64,000 bases of DNA from Oscillospiraceae bacterium (lineage in GTDB: Bacteria; Bacillota; Clostridia; Oscillospirales; CAG-272). The notes under the pieces are model-generated. The model ran no database searches. It was not told the DNA's origin and worked only from the letters and a program-made list of their open reading frames with translations. The stretch lies in the NCBI GenBank assembly GCA_015063685.1, contig SVTR01000009.1, positions 1 through 64,000 of the forward strand, written 5' to 3'. Made by a program: the position numbers and the translations under genes. Positions 1 to 8,702 of the stretch are shown one piece after another (within the stretch, counting starts at the first letter, position 1; each line of letters starts with the position of its first letter).

Positions 1-2217
1 CAGATGTACTCCGACGTCGTTATGGAAGTCGGTAAGAAGTACTTCGAGGAGCTCATCGACAAGATGAAGGAAGAGAAGGGCGTGAAGCTCGACGTCGAGC
101 TGACCGCTGAGGACCTGAAGGAGCTGGCTAACCAGTTCAAGGCTGAGTATAAGGCTAAGATCGGTTCCGACTTCCCCTCCGACCCCAAGGAGCAGCTCAT
201 GGGCGCTGTCAAGGCAGTGTTCCGCTCTTGGGACAACCCCCGTGCAAACGTCTACCGTCGTGACAACGATATCCCCTACAGCTGGGGTACCGCTGTCAAC
301 GTACAGGCCATGGCATTCGGTAACATGGGTGACGACTGCGGCACCGGTGTTGCCTTCACTCGTGACCCCTCCACCGGTGAGAAGAAGCTCATGGGTGAGT
401 TCCTGACCAACGCTCAGGGTGAGGACGTGGTTGCAGGTGTCCGTACGCCCATGCCCATCGCTCAGATGGCTGAGAAGTTCCCCGAGGCTTACGCTCAGTT
501 CGTCAAGGTCTGCGAGATCCTCGAGAACCACTACCACGACATGCAGGATATGGAGTTCACCGTCGAGCACGGCAAGCTCTATATGCTCCAGACCCGTAAC
601 GGTAAGAGAACCGCTCCCGCAGCTCTGCAGATCGCTGTTGATCTGGTCGCTGAGGGTCACAAGACCGAGGAAGAGGCCGTTCTGATGATCGATCCTCGTA
701 ACCTCGACACCCTGCTCCATCCCCAGTTCGATGCTAAGGCTCTGAAGGCAGCTAACCCTGTCGGTAAGGGTCTGGGCGCTTCTCCCGGTGCTGCTTGCGG
801 CCAGGTCGTCTTCTCCGCTGAGGACGCTGAGGCTTGGCATGCTGCCGGTAAGAAGGTTGTTCTGGTTCGTCTGGAGACCTCTCCCGAGGACATCACCGGT
901 ATGAAGGCTTCTCAGGGTATCCTGACTGTCCGCGGTGGTATGACCTCCCATGCAGCCGTGGTTGCCCGCGGTATGGGTAAGTGCTGCGTTTCCGGTTGCG
1001 GTGAGATCGCTATGGACGAGGAGAACAAGAAGTTCACTCTGGCCGGCAAGACCTACGTCGAGGGCGACTATATCTCCATCGACGGCTCCACCGGTAAGAT
1101 CTACGACGGTATCATCCCCACCGTTGACGCTGAGATCTCCGGCAACTTCGGCACCATCATGGGCTGGGCTGATAAGTTCCGCACCCTGAAGGTCCGCACC
1201 AACGCCGACACGCCCGCCGACGCTAAGAAGGCTCGCGAGCTGGGCGCTGAGGGTATCGGTCTGTGCCGTACCGAGCATATGTTCTTCGAGGCTGACAGAA
1301 TTGCCGCTTTCCGCGAGATGATCTGCGCTGACACCGCCGAGGAGCGTGAGGTTGCTCTGGCTAAGATTCTGCCTTACCAGCAGGGCGACTTCGAGAAGCT
1401 GTATGAGGCTCTCGAGGGCACTCCCGTGTGCATCCGTTTCCTGGATCCTCCTCTCCATGAGTTCGTTCCTACCACTGAGGAAGACATCGCTCTGCTCGCT
1501 AACGCACAGGGCAAGACCGTTGAGGATATCAAGGCTATCATCTCCTCTCTCCACGAGTTCAACCCCATGATGGGTCACCGTGGCTGCCGTCTGGCTGTCA
1601 CCTATCCCGAAATCGCCAAGATGCAGACCTCTGCCGTGATCCGCGCTGCTATCAACGTCCAGAAGAAGCATCCCGAGTGGAAGATGGTTCCCGAGATCAT
1701 GATTCCTCTGGTGGGCGAGGTCAAGGAGCTGAAGTATGTCAAGAACGTTGTCGTCGCTACCGCTGATGCTGAGATCGCCGCTGCCGGTGTTGAGCTTGAC
1801 TACGAGGTTGGTACCATGATCGAGATTCCTCGCGCATGCCTGACCGCTGACGAGATCGCACAGAACGCTGACTTCTTCTGCTTCGGTACCAATGACCTGA
1901 CCCAGATGACCTTCGGCTTCTCCCGTGACGACGCCGGTAAGTTCCTGACCGCTTACTACGACACCAAGATCTTCGAGAACGATCCCTTCGCTAAGCTGGA
2001 TCAGACCGGTGTTGGTAAGCTCATGAACATGGCTTGCAAGGAAGGCCGCGCTAATAACGCTAAGCTGCACATCGGTATCTGCGGTGAGCACGGTGGTGAC
2101 CCCACATCCGTCGAGTTCTGCCACGAGCTGGGTCTGGACTACGTGTCCTGCTCTCCCTTCCGTGTGCCGATCGCTCGTCTGGCTGCTGCTCAGGCTGCTA
2201 TCAAGGCCAAGAAGTAA
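1..2217 (+). CDS. ppdK: Pyruvate, phosphate dikinase (5' end outside window)
   Basis: Cytoplasmic enzyme interconverting pyruvate, ATP and phosphate with PEP, AMP and pyrophosphate, usually glycolytic in anaerobes. The reading frame is open at base 1; about 739 codons are visible against a usual length near 875, so the N-terminal part of the nucleotide-binding domain is missing. Visible motifs: the phosphohistidine loop GGMTSHAAVVARG (catalytic His codon at 949-951), the PEP-domain arginine motif CIRFLDPPLHEF, and GICGEHGGDP near the C-terminus with the catalytic Cys. Codon choice is strikingly different from the neighbours (GGT, GCT, CGT and CTC dominate), as expected for a very highly expressed gene. 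A stem-loop follows the stop codon. Identification is secure. Confidence 0.98.
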   Translation, partial: QMYSDVVMEVGKKYFEELIDKMKEEKGVKLDVELTAEDLKELANQFKAEYKAKIGSDFPSDPKEQLMGAVKAVFRSWDNPRANVYRRDNDIPYSWGTAVNVQAMAFGNMGDDCGTGVAFTRDPSTGEKKLMGEFLTNAQGEDVVAGVRTPMPIAQMAEKFPEAYAQFVKVCEILENHYHDMQDMEFTVEHGKLYMLQTRNGKRTAPAALQIAVDLVAEGHKTEEEAVLMIDPRNLDTLLHPQFDAKALKAANPVGKGLGASPGAACGQVVFSAEDAEAWHAAGKKVVLVRLETSPEDITGMKASQGILTVRGGMTSHAAVVARGMGKCCVSGCGEIAMDEENKKFTLAGKTYVEGDYISIDGSTGKIYDGIIPTVDAEISGNFGTIMGWADKFRTLKVRTNADTPADAKKARELGAEGIGLCRTEHMFFEADRIAAFREMICADTAEEREVALAKILPYQQGDFEKLYEALEGTPVCIRFLDPPLHEFVPTTEEDIALLANAQGKTVEDIKAIISSLHEFNPMMGHRGCRLAVTYPEIAKMQTSAVIRAAINVQKKHPEWKMVPEIMIPLVGEVKELKYVKNVVVATADAEIAAAGVELDYEVGTMIEIPRACLTADEIAQNADFFCFGTNDLTQMTFGFSRDDAGKFLTAYYDTKIFENDPFAKLDQTGVGKLMNMACKEGRANNAKLHIGICGEHGGDPTSVEFCHELGLDYVSCSPFRVPIARLAAAQAAIKAKK

Positions 2218-2233
2218 TTTCAACAAAACCCAT

Positions 2234-2259
2234 AGGCATCCCACTTTTGTGGGATGCCT
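2234..2259 (+). terminator. Stem-loop after ppdK
   Basis: Perfect 11-bp stem (2234-2244 with 2249-2259) closed by a TTTT loop, 17 bases after the ppdK stop. No T-run follows, so it may stabilise the 3' end or terminate weakly rather than act as a canonical intrinsic terminator. Confidence 0.55.
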
Positions 2260-2343
2260 GCCAATAAGTCATTTGACGGACGGTGGAGGGTGTGATTTTT
2301 CACGCCTTCTGCCGTTTTTCTCTTTCGTAGAAAGGAACTTCTC

Positions 2344-4800
2344 ATGAAAAAAATATGGTTGATCGCTTTGTCCGTTTGTCTGGGTATCTTTTTGATGATC
2401 GCTGTGGCGGGATGCAGTAACGAAAGCGTCCCCGGAGAAACAGCTTTTGAATCTGATCCTGTTACACGACCCGAAACCGTCACTGCGGCGGCAGAGACCT
2501 TGGCGGAGACCGTAGCGGAGACCGCGTCTGAGGAAGTCAAGACCACCGAGGATCATGAGAGCCGCTTTGAGGAGACCGAGCCTGTTACCGACGCCGCTGA
2601 GACTGCCACCGGAGAGGTAACCTTGCCCGGAGAAACGACGGCGGACACTCAGCCCGTGGAGACTGAATCAGAGACGGCATCTCCCGCCCTCATCGAAGCG
2701 GCGTTTGATATACTGGGCGAAGGGGGGACGGTCCATTGTGACGCAGAAACGCCCCTGCCTGAAAAGCGTGAAGAAAAAACGGTCGTCGTATCGGATAGCC
2801 GACTGCTGGCTGATGATAGATCTACGACCTTCCACTACACGTCTACCTTTTACGGTCATGACAGTGCCATTGACCGCGACCTGATGCAATACGGTTGGAG
2901 CTTTGTAGGTGTATCCTTGGAGGATGCGCTCTACCAAGGCGAATGCTTTATGGCAGAGTTGACAGGTGACTTGTACGACGACATGATCGTCTATGAAAAC
3001 GGCGAGCTTAGAGTATATCCCGCCGTGGTGACCACCCAAAAAACCTTTGAATACAACGGCATCACCTATGATTCGGTATATGCCGATAAGAACTCGGACT
3101 TCTCCTTCGGAGAGGCGAGAGTATATTACATACCATTTAGCGGCGTCCTTCGCGGTGTCGCGGACTTCAACGGCGACGGATATAAGGATTTCTTGTTTGT
3201 GAAGGATGACGGAACGCTGATTCTCGGGTACGGACGCAAGCCGGAGGAAACGCGCATTAAGCTCGCTTTTGATTCCTATAGCGTTGGAAAGCTGAACGGC
3301 GATCCTCAAAAGCTCTACGCAGGGGACGTCAACGGAGACCGCTCTGCTGATCTTCTCTACATAGACGGGCATACCGTTACCGTGGCGTACAAGACGGGAG
3401 AACATGCCTTCGATCCCAAGTTTACCTTAGGTGAACCCATCGCGTTGCCCTTTGATAAAGCCTATGATTGCCTCAACGTGGGTGACGTCAACAACGACGG
3501 TCGTGTCGATATCGTGTGGTTCATAGAAGACGCCAAAAAATTCCGCTCCGTGTTTGGCCGAGGTGACGGCACCTTCGGACCTCACGCCGATGAAATGGGC
3601 GAGGCTCAGGGCAACACCAATCTTTATGCCTTGTCAGAACGTCTCCGCTTATCGAAAATGCAGTATTTTGCTATGGGTGATCTGACGGGTGACGGAGTCC
3701 CTGACATCCTGACTCAAACAGAGGGTGGTGTTTTGAAGGGCTTTTCCCTCCAGATCAGCGCCTCCGACCCGCCTTACGATTATTCTCTCTTTGGTATGAT
3801 CACCGAGGATGGCACCTACAAAATGTTTGCGGGCGGCCGCTGGTACGACCAATCCGAAGCTGTCAAGGACAGCCTCATTGGTGAAGGCTACGGCGACGGC
3901 GATCATGTCATGATGTACTTCTCCGAGGATGGCATCCATTGGCAGAGACATATCGACGGCCCCGCCTTCTATCTTGGCCTTGAGCAGGGACAGGACGGCT
4001 GGGAGGAGATTGGCGAGGGCTGGTGGACGGGCAACACCCTGGAGCCCGAAGTGGTCTATGTGGACGGTGTGTATCATATGATCCTGCAATCCAGCGGCGT
4101 AACCCAAAGCGGCTGGTATGGAGACTATCTGAACTATGCCTCCTCCACCGACGGTATTCACTTTACCCGAAAGACCGACTCTCCCATTATCCTCCCGGAG
4201 CCGGGGAAGGATTTTACACAATTCAAGGAGGTCTACGGCTTTGAGATTGGCTTTAACCATCACGAGCTGATCTACGTTCCCGACGATCCCGAGGGAAAAT
4301 GCTTCCATCTTTACGCGGGCCATTTCAATAATAATAACTGGGCGGGCTATTTCCGCATCCGCTCGTCTGATCCCACCTGCTTCTATTGGAGTGAGCGGGA
4401 GCATACGGAAGGCTTCTCTCAGATCGGTAATCAGATCGGTTATATCAACAATTACGACGGAGAGGGCAACCGCCTGTATCTCCGCATTACCTTCCACGAT
4501 TATGCGGATAAGGATGGTAGCCGTACGGTGCCTACCCTGCAATATTCCTTTGACGGCTTGAAATTCCAAGGCATGGGCATCAATTTGGCCTCTGTGGATG
4601 TGACTGATCCTGAGTCTGAGAATAACCGCAACGTCTACTTCCTGGGCTTCTGCACACTGAACGGCACGGGCGAGATCCCCAAAAACGAGGACGGCAGCTA
4701 CCAACTGATCTATTTAGCTACCACGGCCAATGCCCCCGGCGGCATGCCCATCTTCTGGGCAGAGGCAGGCGTGGGCGTGATGGATTTTACTTTAGAATAA
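2344..4800 (+). CDS. Secreted lipoprotein with FG-GAP/VCBS repeats and a GH43-like propeller domain
   Basis: An 818-residue exported protein. Signal peptide 1-23 with lipobox VAGC (Cys24) predicts membrane anchoring. Residues 25-115 are a Thr/Glu-rich linker. Four calcium-binding-type repeats are visible at about 275 (DFNGDGYKDFL), 329 (DVNGDRSADLL), 381 (DVNNDGRVDIV) and 446 (DLTGDGVPDIL), the FG-GAP/VCBS pattern of beta-propellers. The C-terminal third has repeated 'S(E/T)DGIHW/F' signatures typical of five-bladed glycosidase-like propellers (GH43/GH117-like). AAAGGA lies upstream of the ATG. It starts a co-directional run with a PHP enzyme, a GH42-like lipoprotein and a sugar isomerase, which suggests surface glycan recognition or degradation. 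Substrate unknown; catalytic activity not shown. Confidence 0.85.
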   Translation: MKKIWLIALSVCLGIFLMIAVAGCSNESVPGETAFESDPVTRPETVTAAAETLAETVAETASEEVKTTEDHESRFEETEPVTDAAETATGEVTLPGETTADTQPVETESETASPALIEAAFDILGEGGTVHCDAETPLPEKREEKTVVVSDSRLLADDRSTTFHYTSTFYGHDSAIDRDLMQYGWSFVGVSLEDALYQGECFMAELTGDLYDDMIVYENGELRVYPAVVTTQKTFEYNGITYDSVYADKNSDFSFGEARVYYIPFSGVLRGVADFNGDGYKDFLFVKDDGTLILGYGRKPEETRIKLAFDSYSVGKLNGDPQKLYAGDVNGDRSADLLYIDGHTVTVAYKTGEHAFDPKFTLGEPIALPFDKAYDCLNVGDVNNDGRVDIVWFIEDAKKFRSVFGRGDGTFGPHADEMGEAQGNTNLYALSERLRLSKMQYFAMGDLTGDGVPDILTQTEGGVLKGFSLQISASDPPYDYSLFGMITEDGTYKMFAGGRWYDQSEAVKDSLIGEGYGDGDHVMMYFSEDGIHWQRHIDGPAFYLGLEQGQDGWEEIGEGWWTGNTLEPEVVYVDGVYHMILQSSGVTQSGWYGDYLNYASSTDGIHFTRKTDSPIILPEPGKDFTQFKEVYGFEIGFNHHELIYVPDDPEGKCFHLYAGHFNNNNWAGYFRIRSSDPTCFYWSEREHTEGFSQIGNQIGYINNYDGEGNRLYLRITFHDYADKDGSRTVPTLQYSFDGLKFQGMGINLASVDVTDPESENNRNVYFLGFCTLNGTGEIPKNEDGSYQLIYLATTANAPGGMPIFWAEAGVGVMDFTLE

Positions 4801-4814
4801 GGAAAGGGCGACGC

Positions 4815-5567
4815 ATGCTTCAAGATCTACATTCTCACACTTATTACTCCTTTTGTGGCAAGGACACCCCCGAGGCCATCGTAGAGGCCGCCATTGCGGG
4901 GGGACTTGAGCTGTTTGGCATCACCGACCATAACTATGGCATCGGATATGCCCGTCACAGCGTCTTCTGCGCCACCGCCACCATGGAGCTGAACGAATAC
5001 GAGCGCACCCTGCGCCGCTATTACGACCACATTAACCTGATCAAGGAAAAATACGCCGACCGCATCAAGGTTTTGCGGGGTATTGAGCTCTGCACCCTGA
5101 AAAGCGAGCAGCACCCCAACTTCGCGCTCCCCGATCATGCGGATATCTCCTTTTTTGACTATTGCCTGATTGAGAATCTGGACAACGCTACCTCCATCAC
5201 GGGGGGTGATCTGTTTGCTTACGCAAAGCGCTGCGCGACCCCCGTTGTGGGCATTGCCCATACGGATATGTTCAGTCACATCGCCAAGCTGGGCGCGGAT
5301 CCCATGGATTACTTCAAGCGCATGGCCGATGAGAATATCTTTTGGGAGATGAATGTCAGCTACGATTCCATCCACGGATACCGCGAACACAAGTATTTTC
5401 TGGATTTCTTTGCCGATGAGGCCAAGCAGGAGATTGTCCGCAAGTCGGGTGTCCGTGTCAGCGTGGGCTTTGACGGCCACCGCGTGGAGGACTATCTCCC
5501 CGAGCGCGTCAAGGATTATTGCAACCGACTCACCGAGCTCGGCATCAAAAAGCCCTTTGAAGTATGA
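4815..5567 (+). CDS. PHP-domain metal-dependent phosphoesterase
   Basis: A 250-residue cytoplasmic protein of the PHP superfamily (histidinol phosphatase-like and related phosphoesterases). Metal-ligand motifs are visible: DLHSHT at residues 4-9, GITDHN near 40, a Glu in the IELCT segment, AHTDMFSH near 153, and a C-terminal SVGFDGHR. These fit a trinuclear metal site. It starts 14 bases after the preceding lipoprotein and 31 bases before the next, so it is probably cotranscribed. Histidine biosynthesis genes are absent nearby, so a role in sugar-phosphate or other phosphoester hydrolysis linked to the glycan genes is at least as likely as HisK function. Substrate not inferable. Confidence 0.85.
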   Translation: MLQDLHSHTYYSFCGKDTPEAIVEAAIAGGLELFGITDHNYGIGYARHSVFCATATMELNEYERTLRRYYDHINLIKEKYADRIKVLRGIELCTLKSEQHPNFALPDHADISFFDYCLIENLDNATSITGGDLFAYAKRCATPVVGIAHTDMFSHIAKLGADPMDYFKRMADENIFWEMNVSYDSIHGYREHKYFLDFFADEAKQEIVRKSGVRVSVGFDGHRVEDYLPERVKDYCNRLTELGIKKPFEV

Positions 5568-5598
5568 CGAAAATCACTTTTGATCAAGGAGAACTGAC

Positions 5599-7758
5599 AT
5601 GAGATCCTATCGCTTTTTGTGGGTCGTTGCCGCCCTTTTGCTGACAATGACTCTACTGGTTGCTTGCGCGTCTGAGGGGAGCGGGGATATTGAAGCCCCT
5701 ACTGCCCCCGGGCAAGCGGTGACGGGCACGGACGGGCAGGTGTCGAGTACGGAGGAACAGCCCACCGAGGCAGGGCTGACAGAGATTACCTCTGCTCCGG
5801 AGCCCCAGACATTCCCTTCCGAGGAGGCAACGACCCCTGAAGAAACCCAAGGCTTTGAAAATGAAAATGCTGCGACGACGGTTATCGATGTACCCATGGA
5901 AACCGAAGACGAAGAGTCGTTCGTAGCCGAGACCGATACAGAGGCACTTACGGAAAGTGAAACCGGAGAGTCCGAAACCCGCGAGGTGAGTACTATGCCT
6001 GTAGAGACGCTGAATATTGAGGAGCGGTATTTTATCTTCCGCATCTGGAATTTTACCGATCGCTCCCTGAGCACCTTCAAGAGTATCGTGGACTCCGTGG
6101 CAGAGGATGGCTTCAATGCCATCAAGGTACATATTCCTTGGCACCGTGTGGAGACCACCACCGGGGTGTACGACTATGAGATTTTTGACCAAATGGTGGA
6201 CTATGTAGTCTATGAGAAGGGCATGAAGGTGGCCATTTCCCTGGATCTGACTCGCCGCAAGGGAGATACCGTCCTGTCGGAGGAGGATATCATGCGCGAT
6301 CCCAGCGGTAACCTTTGCATGGGCGGTTCTGAGACGGGCGACCGTTTGCAGATTTCCTTCAACTCTGAGAATGCCATATCCAAGGCGGTTGCCTTCTATC
6401 GGGATGCGGTAGCCCATTATCACAAGCGCTACGGCGAGGAGGTGCTCTTCTATTTGCCCGCTTTTTCTCAGTACGCCGAGACCGAATACTGGTGCGCGGG
6501 AGAATACGACTATTCCGAAAATGCCGTCAATGCCTTCCGTGCCTACCTGCAAGAGACCTACGGTACGGTGGATGCGCTGAATACCGCACTGTCTGCTTCC
6601 TATACCTCCTTTGATGAGGTAGTGCCCCCTGCGGCCATGGCGGGCGACGGCTTGGGTCAGCTTTGGTATAGCTTCCGCCACGCCAGTCTCAAATCTGCCA
6701 TTGATCGCTTGGCCGCTGCCCAGGACGAGGTGGCGGAAAACACCAAGTTTGCTATCCAGGTGGGTTGCGTGTACGATACCGCCTCGGTGCTGCGCGGTAC
6801 CTTCGGTATCGCCGATCTGGCCGAAAATGCGGACGTGGTGTGGATCGACGACGGCCCTATGATGAATCACCATTTCTCCATGGACTATATCCGCTCGGTG
6901 CTGCCCGCCTCGGTGGAGCTGGCTCAGGAGATCGACGGTCCTCATCAGAACGGCGCGACCCCCGAACGCTATCTGGAACAGGGGCTTGTCTGCTTTGAGC
7001 GCGGATGCACTTACGTTAGCGCCGCCAACTGGGGCATCAACAATGACTATCGGGCATACCGCCATGTCTGGCAGGAGATTGCCAATACTTGGTTGGGTGA
7101 TGAAACTCCCGCTCTGGTTCAGCCTGATGAAAACACCCCCATTTTGGAGATTTCCCTCCGTGAGCTGTTCCAAAGACGCAACGCTGAGCGTTACATTGGC
7201 CTCTATCAGCGAGCCACAGAGAACGGATCCTTCGTGTACCTCAAGGTGGTGGACGATCTGACCACCCATGCTCCCACGTCAGCTTCCGTCATGTATGCTT
7301 TTCCCGGTGATTTTTCTGCCGAGCAGGGTGTGAAAAATTGGTATTACGCGAGCTGCAAGCGTGGCAAGCTCACCAACATGACCTTCGATGCCGCCAATGG
7401 GCGCTGGCAGGGAGAGGGGGACTTCAACCTCATCATGAACGGCGCCATGCATCCCGACAACGCCGATACGGCCTTGGTTTTCAAAGCACCCACCGGTGGT
7501 GAGATTACCTGTGAATTCAGCCTCTCCATGGCTTCTGGCGAGGGAGACGGCGTAAACTTCTATATCCTGCACAACGGTGAGGAAATCAAGATCGGAGACG
7601 CCCGCAATGACGGGATATTGATCACCTATGATGCCCCTGCTGACGGTACGATCACGCTGACTGTGGCAGAGGGTGACGAGATCGCTTTTGTCATCAATAA
7701 AAACAAGACCACCGCTTACGATTCCACAGGGATATCGGTGATCGTTGAATACAAGTAA
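5599..7758 (+). CDS. Secreted lipoprotein with a GH42-like TIM-barrel glycosidase domain
   Basis: A 719-residue exported protein with lipobox LVAC (Cys23) and a low-complexity Glu/Thr linker to about residue 135. Residues ~138-520 resemble beta-galactosidase-like (GH42) TIM barrels: an N-terminal 'FNAIKVHIPWHRVE..GVYDYEIFD' strand-helix segment and the YGTVDALN ... SFDEVVPP segment characteristic of GH42. Candidate acidic catalytic residues lie in QYAETEYW (~291-298) and ELAQEIDG (~440-447), but the usual Asn-Glu pair is not obvious, so activity is uncertain. The C-terminal ~180 residues look like beta-sandwich (carbohydrate-binding-like). A strong AAGGAGA precedes the ATG. Context suggests extracellular glycoside processing feeding the isomerase downstream. 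Confidence 0.8.
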   Translation: MRSYRFLWVVAALLLTMTLLVACASEGSGDIEAPTAPGQAVTGTDGQVSSTEEQPTEAGLTEITSAPEPQTFPSEEATTPEETQGFENENAATTVIDVPMETEDEESFVAETDTEALTESETGESETREVSTMPVETLNIEERYFIFRIWNFTDRSLSTFKSIVDSVAEDGFNAIKVHIPWHRVETTTGVYDYEIFDQMVDYVVYEKGMKVAISLDLTRRKGDTVLSEEDIMRDPSGNLCMGGSETGDRLQISFNSENAISKAVAFYRDAVAHYHKRYGEEVLFYLPAFSQYAETEYWCAGEYDYSENAVNAFRAYLQETYGTVDALNTALSASYTSFDEVVPPAAMAGDGLGQLWYSFRHASLKSAIDRLAAAQDEVAENTKFAIQVGCVYDTASVLRGTFGIADLAENADVVWIDDGPMMNHHFSMDYIRSVLPASVELAQEIDGPHQNGATPERYLEQGLVCFERGCTYVSAANWGINNDYRAYRHVWQEIANTWLGDETPALVQPDENTPILEISLRELFQRRNAERYIGLYQRATENGSFVYLKVVDDLTTHAPTSASVMYAFPGDFSAEQGVKNWYYASCKRGKLTNMTFDAANGRWQGEGDFNLIMNGAMHPDNADTALVFKAPTGGEITCEFSLSMASGEGDGVNFYILHNGEEIKIGDARNDGILITYDAPADGTITLTVAEGDEIAFVINKNKTTAYDSTGISVIVEYK

Positions 7759-7768
7759 TAACTTGTTA

Positions 7769-7826
7769 TTTTTTAAAAGTTTTTGAGGGGTTCTTAGGGG
7801 AACTTTTTTCAAAAAGTTCCCCTAAG
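7769..7826 (-). repeat. Intergenic hairpin repeat, copy 1 (inverted)
   Basis: Read on the minus strand, a long hairpin (7793-7808 with 7811-7826, GGGGAACTTTTT arm) is followed by a pyrimidine-rich 'ACCCCTCAAAAACTTTT' tail. Two further copies with the same hairpin-then-tail layout lie at 8599-8656 and 10113-10166 on the plus strand. It may also serve as terminator of the upstream gene. Confidence 0.8.
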
Positions 7827-7859
7827 CGTACTCCTAATTATAAAAAAAGGAGAAACACT

Positions 7860-8588
7860 ATGGCAATCGAATACGGACTTCAACTTTTCAGCGTCAGAGA
7901 CGTTACCGACAAGGATCTTGAGGGCACTCTCAAGGCCGTGGCCGAGATGGGCTACAACTATGTGGAGTATGCGGGCTTCTTCGGTCATTCCGCCGAGCAG
8001 GTCAAGGAGTGGCAGGACAAGTACGGTCTCAAGTGCAGCGGCACTCACTCGGGTTGGGTAGAGCTGCTCCCCGAGAACATTGAGGCCACCATCGCCTATC
8101 ACAAGACCATCGGCAACCCCAACTACATCATCCCCGGCGCAGATCTGTCCACCTTGGACAAGATCATTGATTTCTGTGCCGTCATGAACAAGGCACAGAT
8201 CCGCCTGGCTGAAGAGGGTATTTCTCTGGGCTACCACAACCATAGCCACGAGTTTGTGGTCATGCCCTGGGGCTCCACCATTCACTCCGAGCTGGAGAAG
8301 AGAGGCACCTTTGACTTTGAGATCGACACCTTCTGGGCATTCAATGCAGGCATTGATCCCGTGGAGACTCTGAAGCGTCTCTCGGGCCGTGTAAGGGTCA
8401 TCCACCTGAAGGACGGCTTCAAGGGCGGTCAGGGCAAGTCCCTGGGTCAGGGCGAAGCGCCCGTGCTCAAGGTTCGTGAGTACGCCATCAAAAACGATAT
8501 CCGTATGGTGGTGGAGAGCGAAGGCCTGGATCCCACCGGTCTCGAGGAGGTCAAGCGCTGCATCGACTTCCTGAAGGCACAGGAATAA
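7860..8588 (+). CDS. Sugar phosphate isomerase/epimerase (xylose isomerase-like TIM barrel)
   Basis: A 242-residue cytoplasmic protein of the AP-endonuclease-2/xylose isomerase-like family. Motifs in order: QLFSVRD at 8-14, the GYNYVEYAGFFG strand, GYHNHSHEF near 121-129, FEIDTFWA near 155, VIHLKDG near 180 and a C-terminal MVVESEG; the Glu, Asp and His residues are the usual divalent-metal ligands. Enzymes of this family act on inositols, tagatose/psicose-type ketoses or hydroxypyruvate. AAAAAAGGAGAAA lies just before the ATG. It is separated from the GH42-like lipoprotein by a hairpin repeat, yet co-oriented, and may handle the released sugar. Substrate not predictable from sequence. Confidence 0.88.
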   Translation: MAIEYGLQLFSVRDVTDKDLEGTLKAVAEMGYNYVEYAGFFGHSAEQVKEWQDKYGLKCSGTHSGWVELLPENIEATIAYHKTIGNPNYIIPGADLSTLDKIIDFCAVMNKAQIRLAEEGISLGYHNHSHEFVVMPWGSTIHSELEKRGTFDFEIDTFWAFNAGIDPVETLKRLSGRVRVIHLKDGFKGGQGKSLGQGEAPVLKVREYAIKNDIRMVVESEGLDPTGLEEVKRCIDFLKAQE

Positions 8589-8598
8589 GGGAAAGCGC

Positions 8599-8656
8599 AA
8601 GGGGGAACCTTCTTGAAAGAAGGTCCCCCCTTGACCCCCTCCAAGAACTTTAAAAC
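8599..8656 (+). repeat. Intergenic hairpin repeat, copy 2
   Basis: Stem 8601-8614 with 8617-8630 (GGGGG...CCTTCTT arm, one bulge) followed by TTGACCCCCTCCAAGAACTT. Same architecture as copies at 7769-7826 and 10113-10166. It fills the gap between the isomerase and the cysteine desulfidase-type gene. Confidence 0.8.
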
Positions 8657-8702
8657 AAAAAATATTGATCAAGAGATCAAATCATACACAAAGGAACCAA
8701 CC

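Noticed and set aside
8613..8702. N-terminal extension of cyuA
   Set aside because: It would translate the hairpin repeat; the ATG at 8703 has a ribosome binding site and matches family N-termini.
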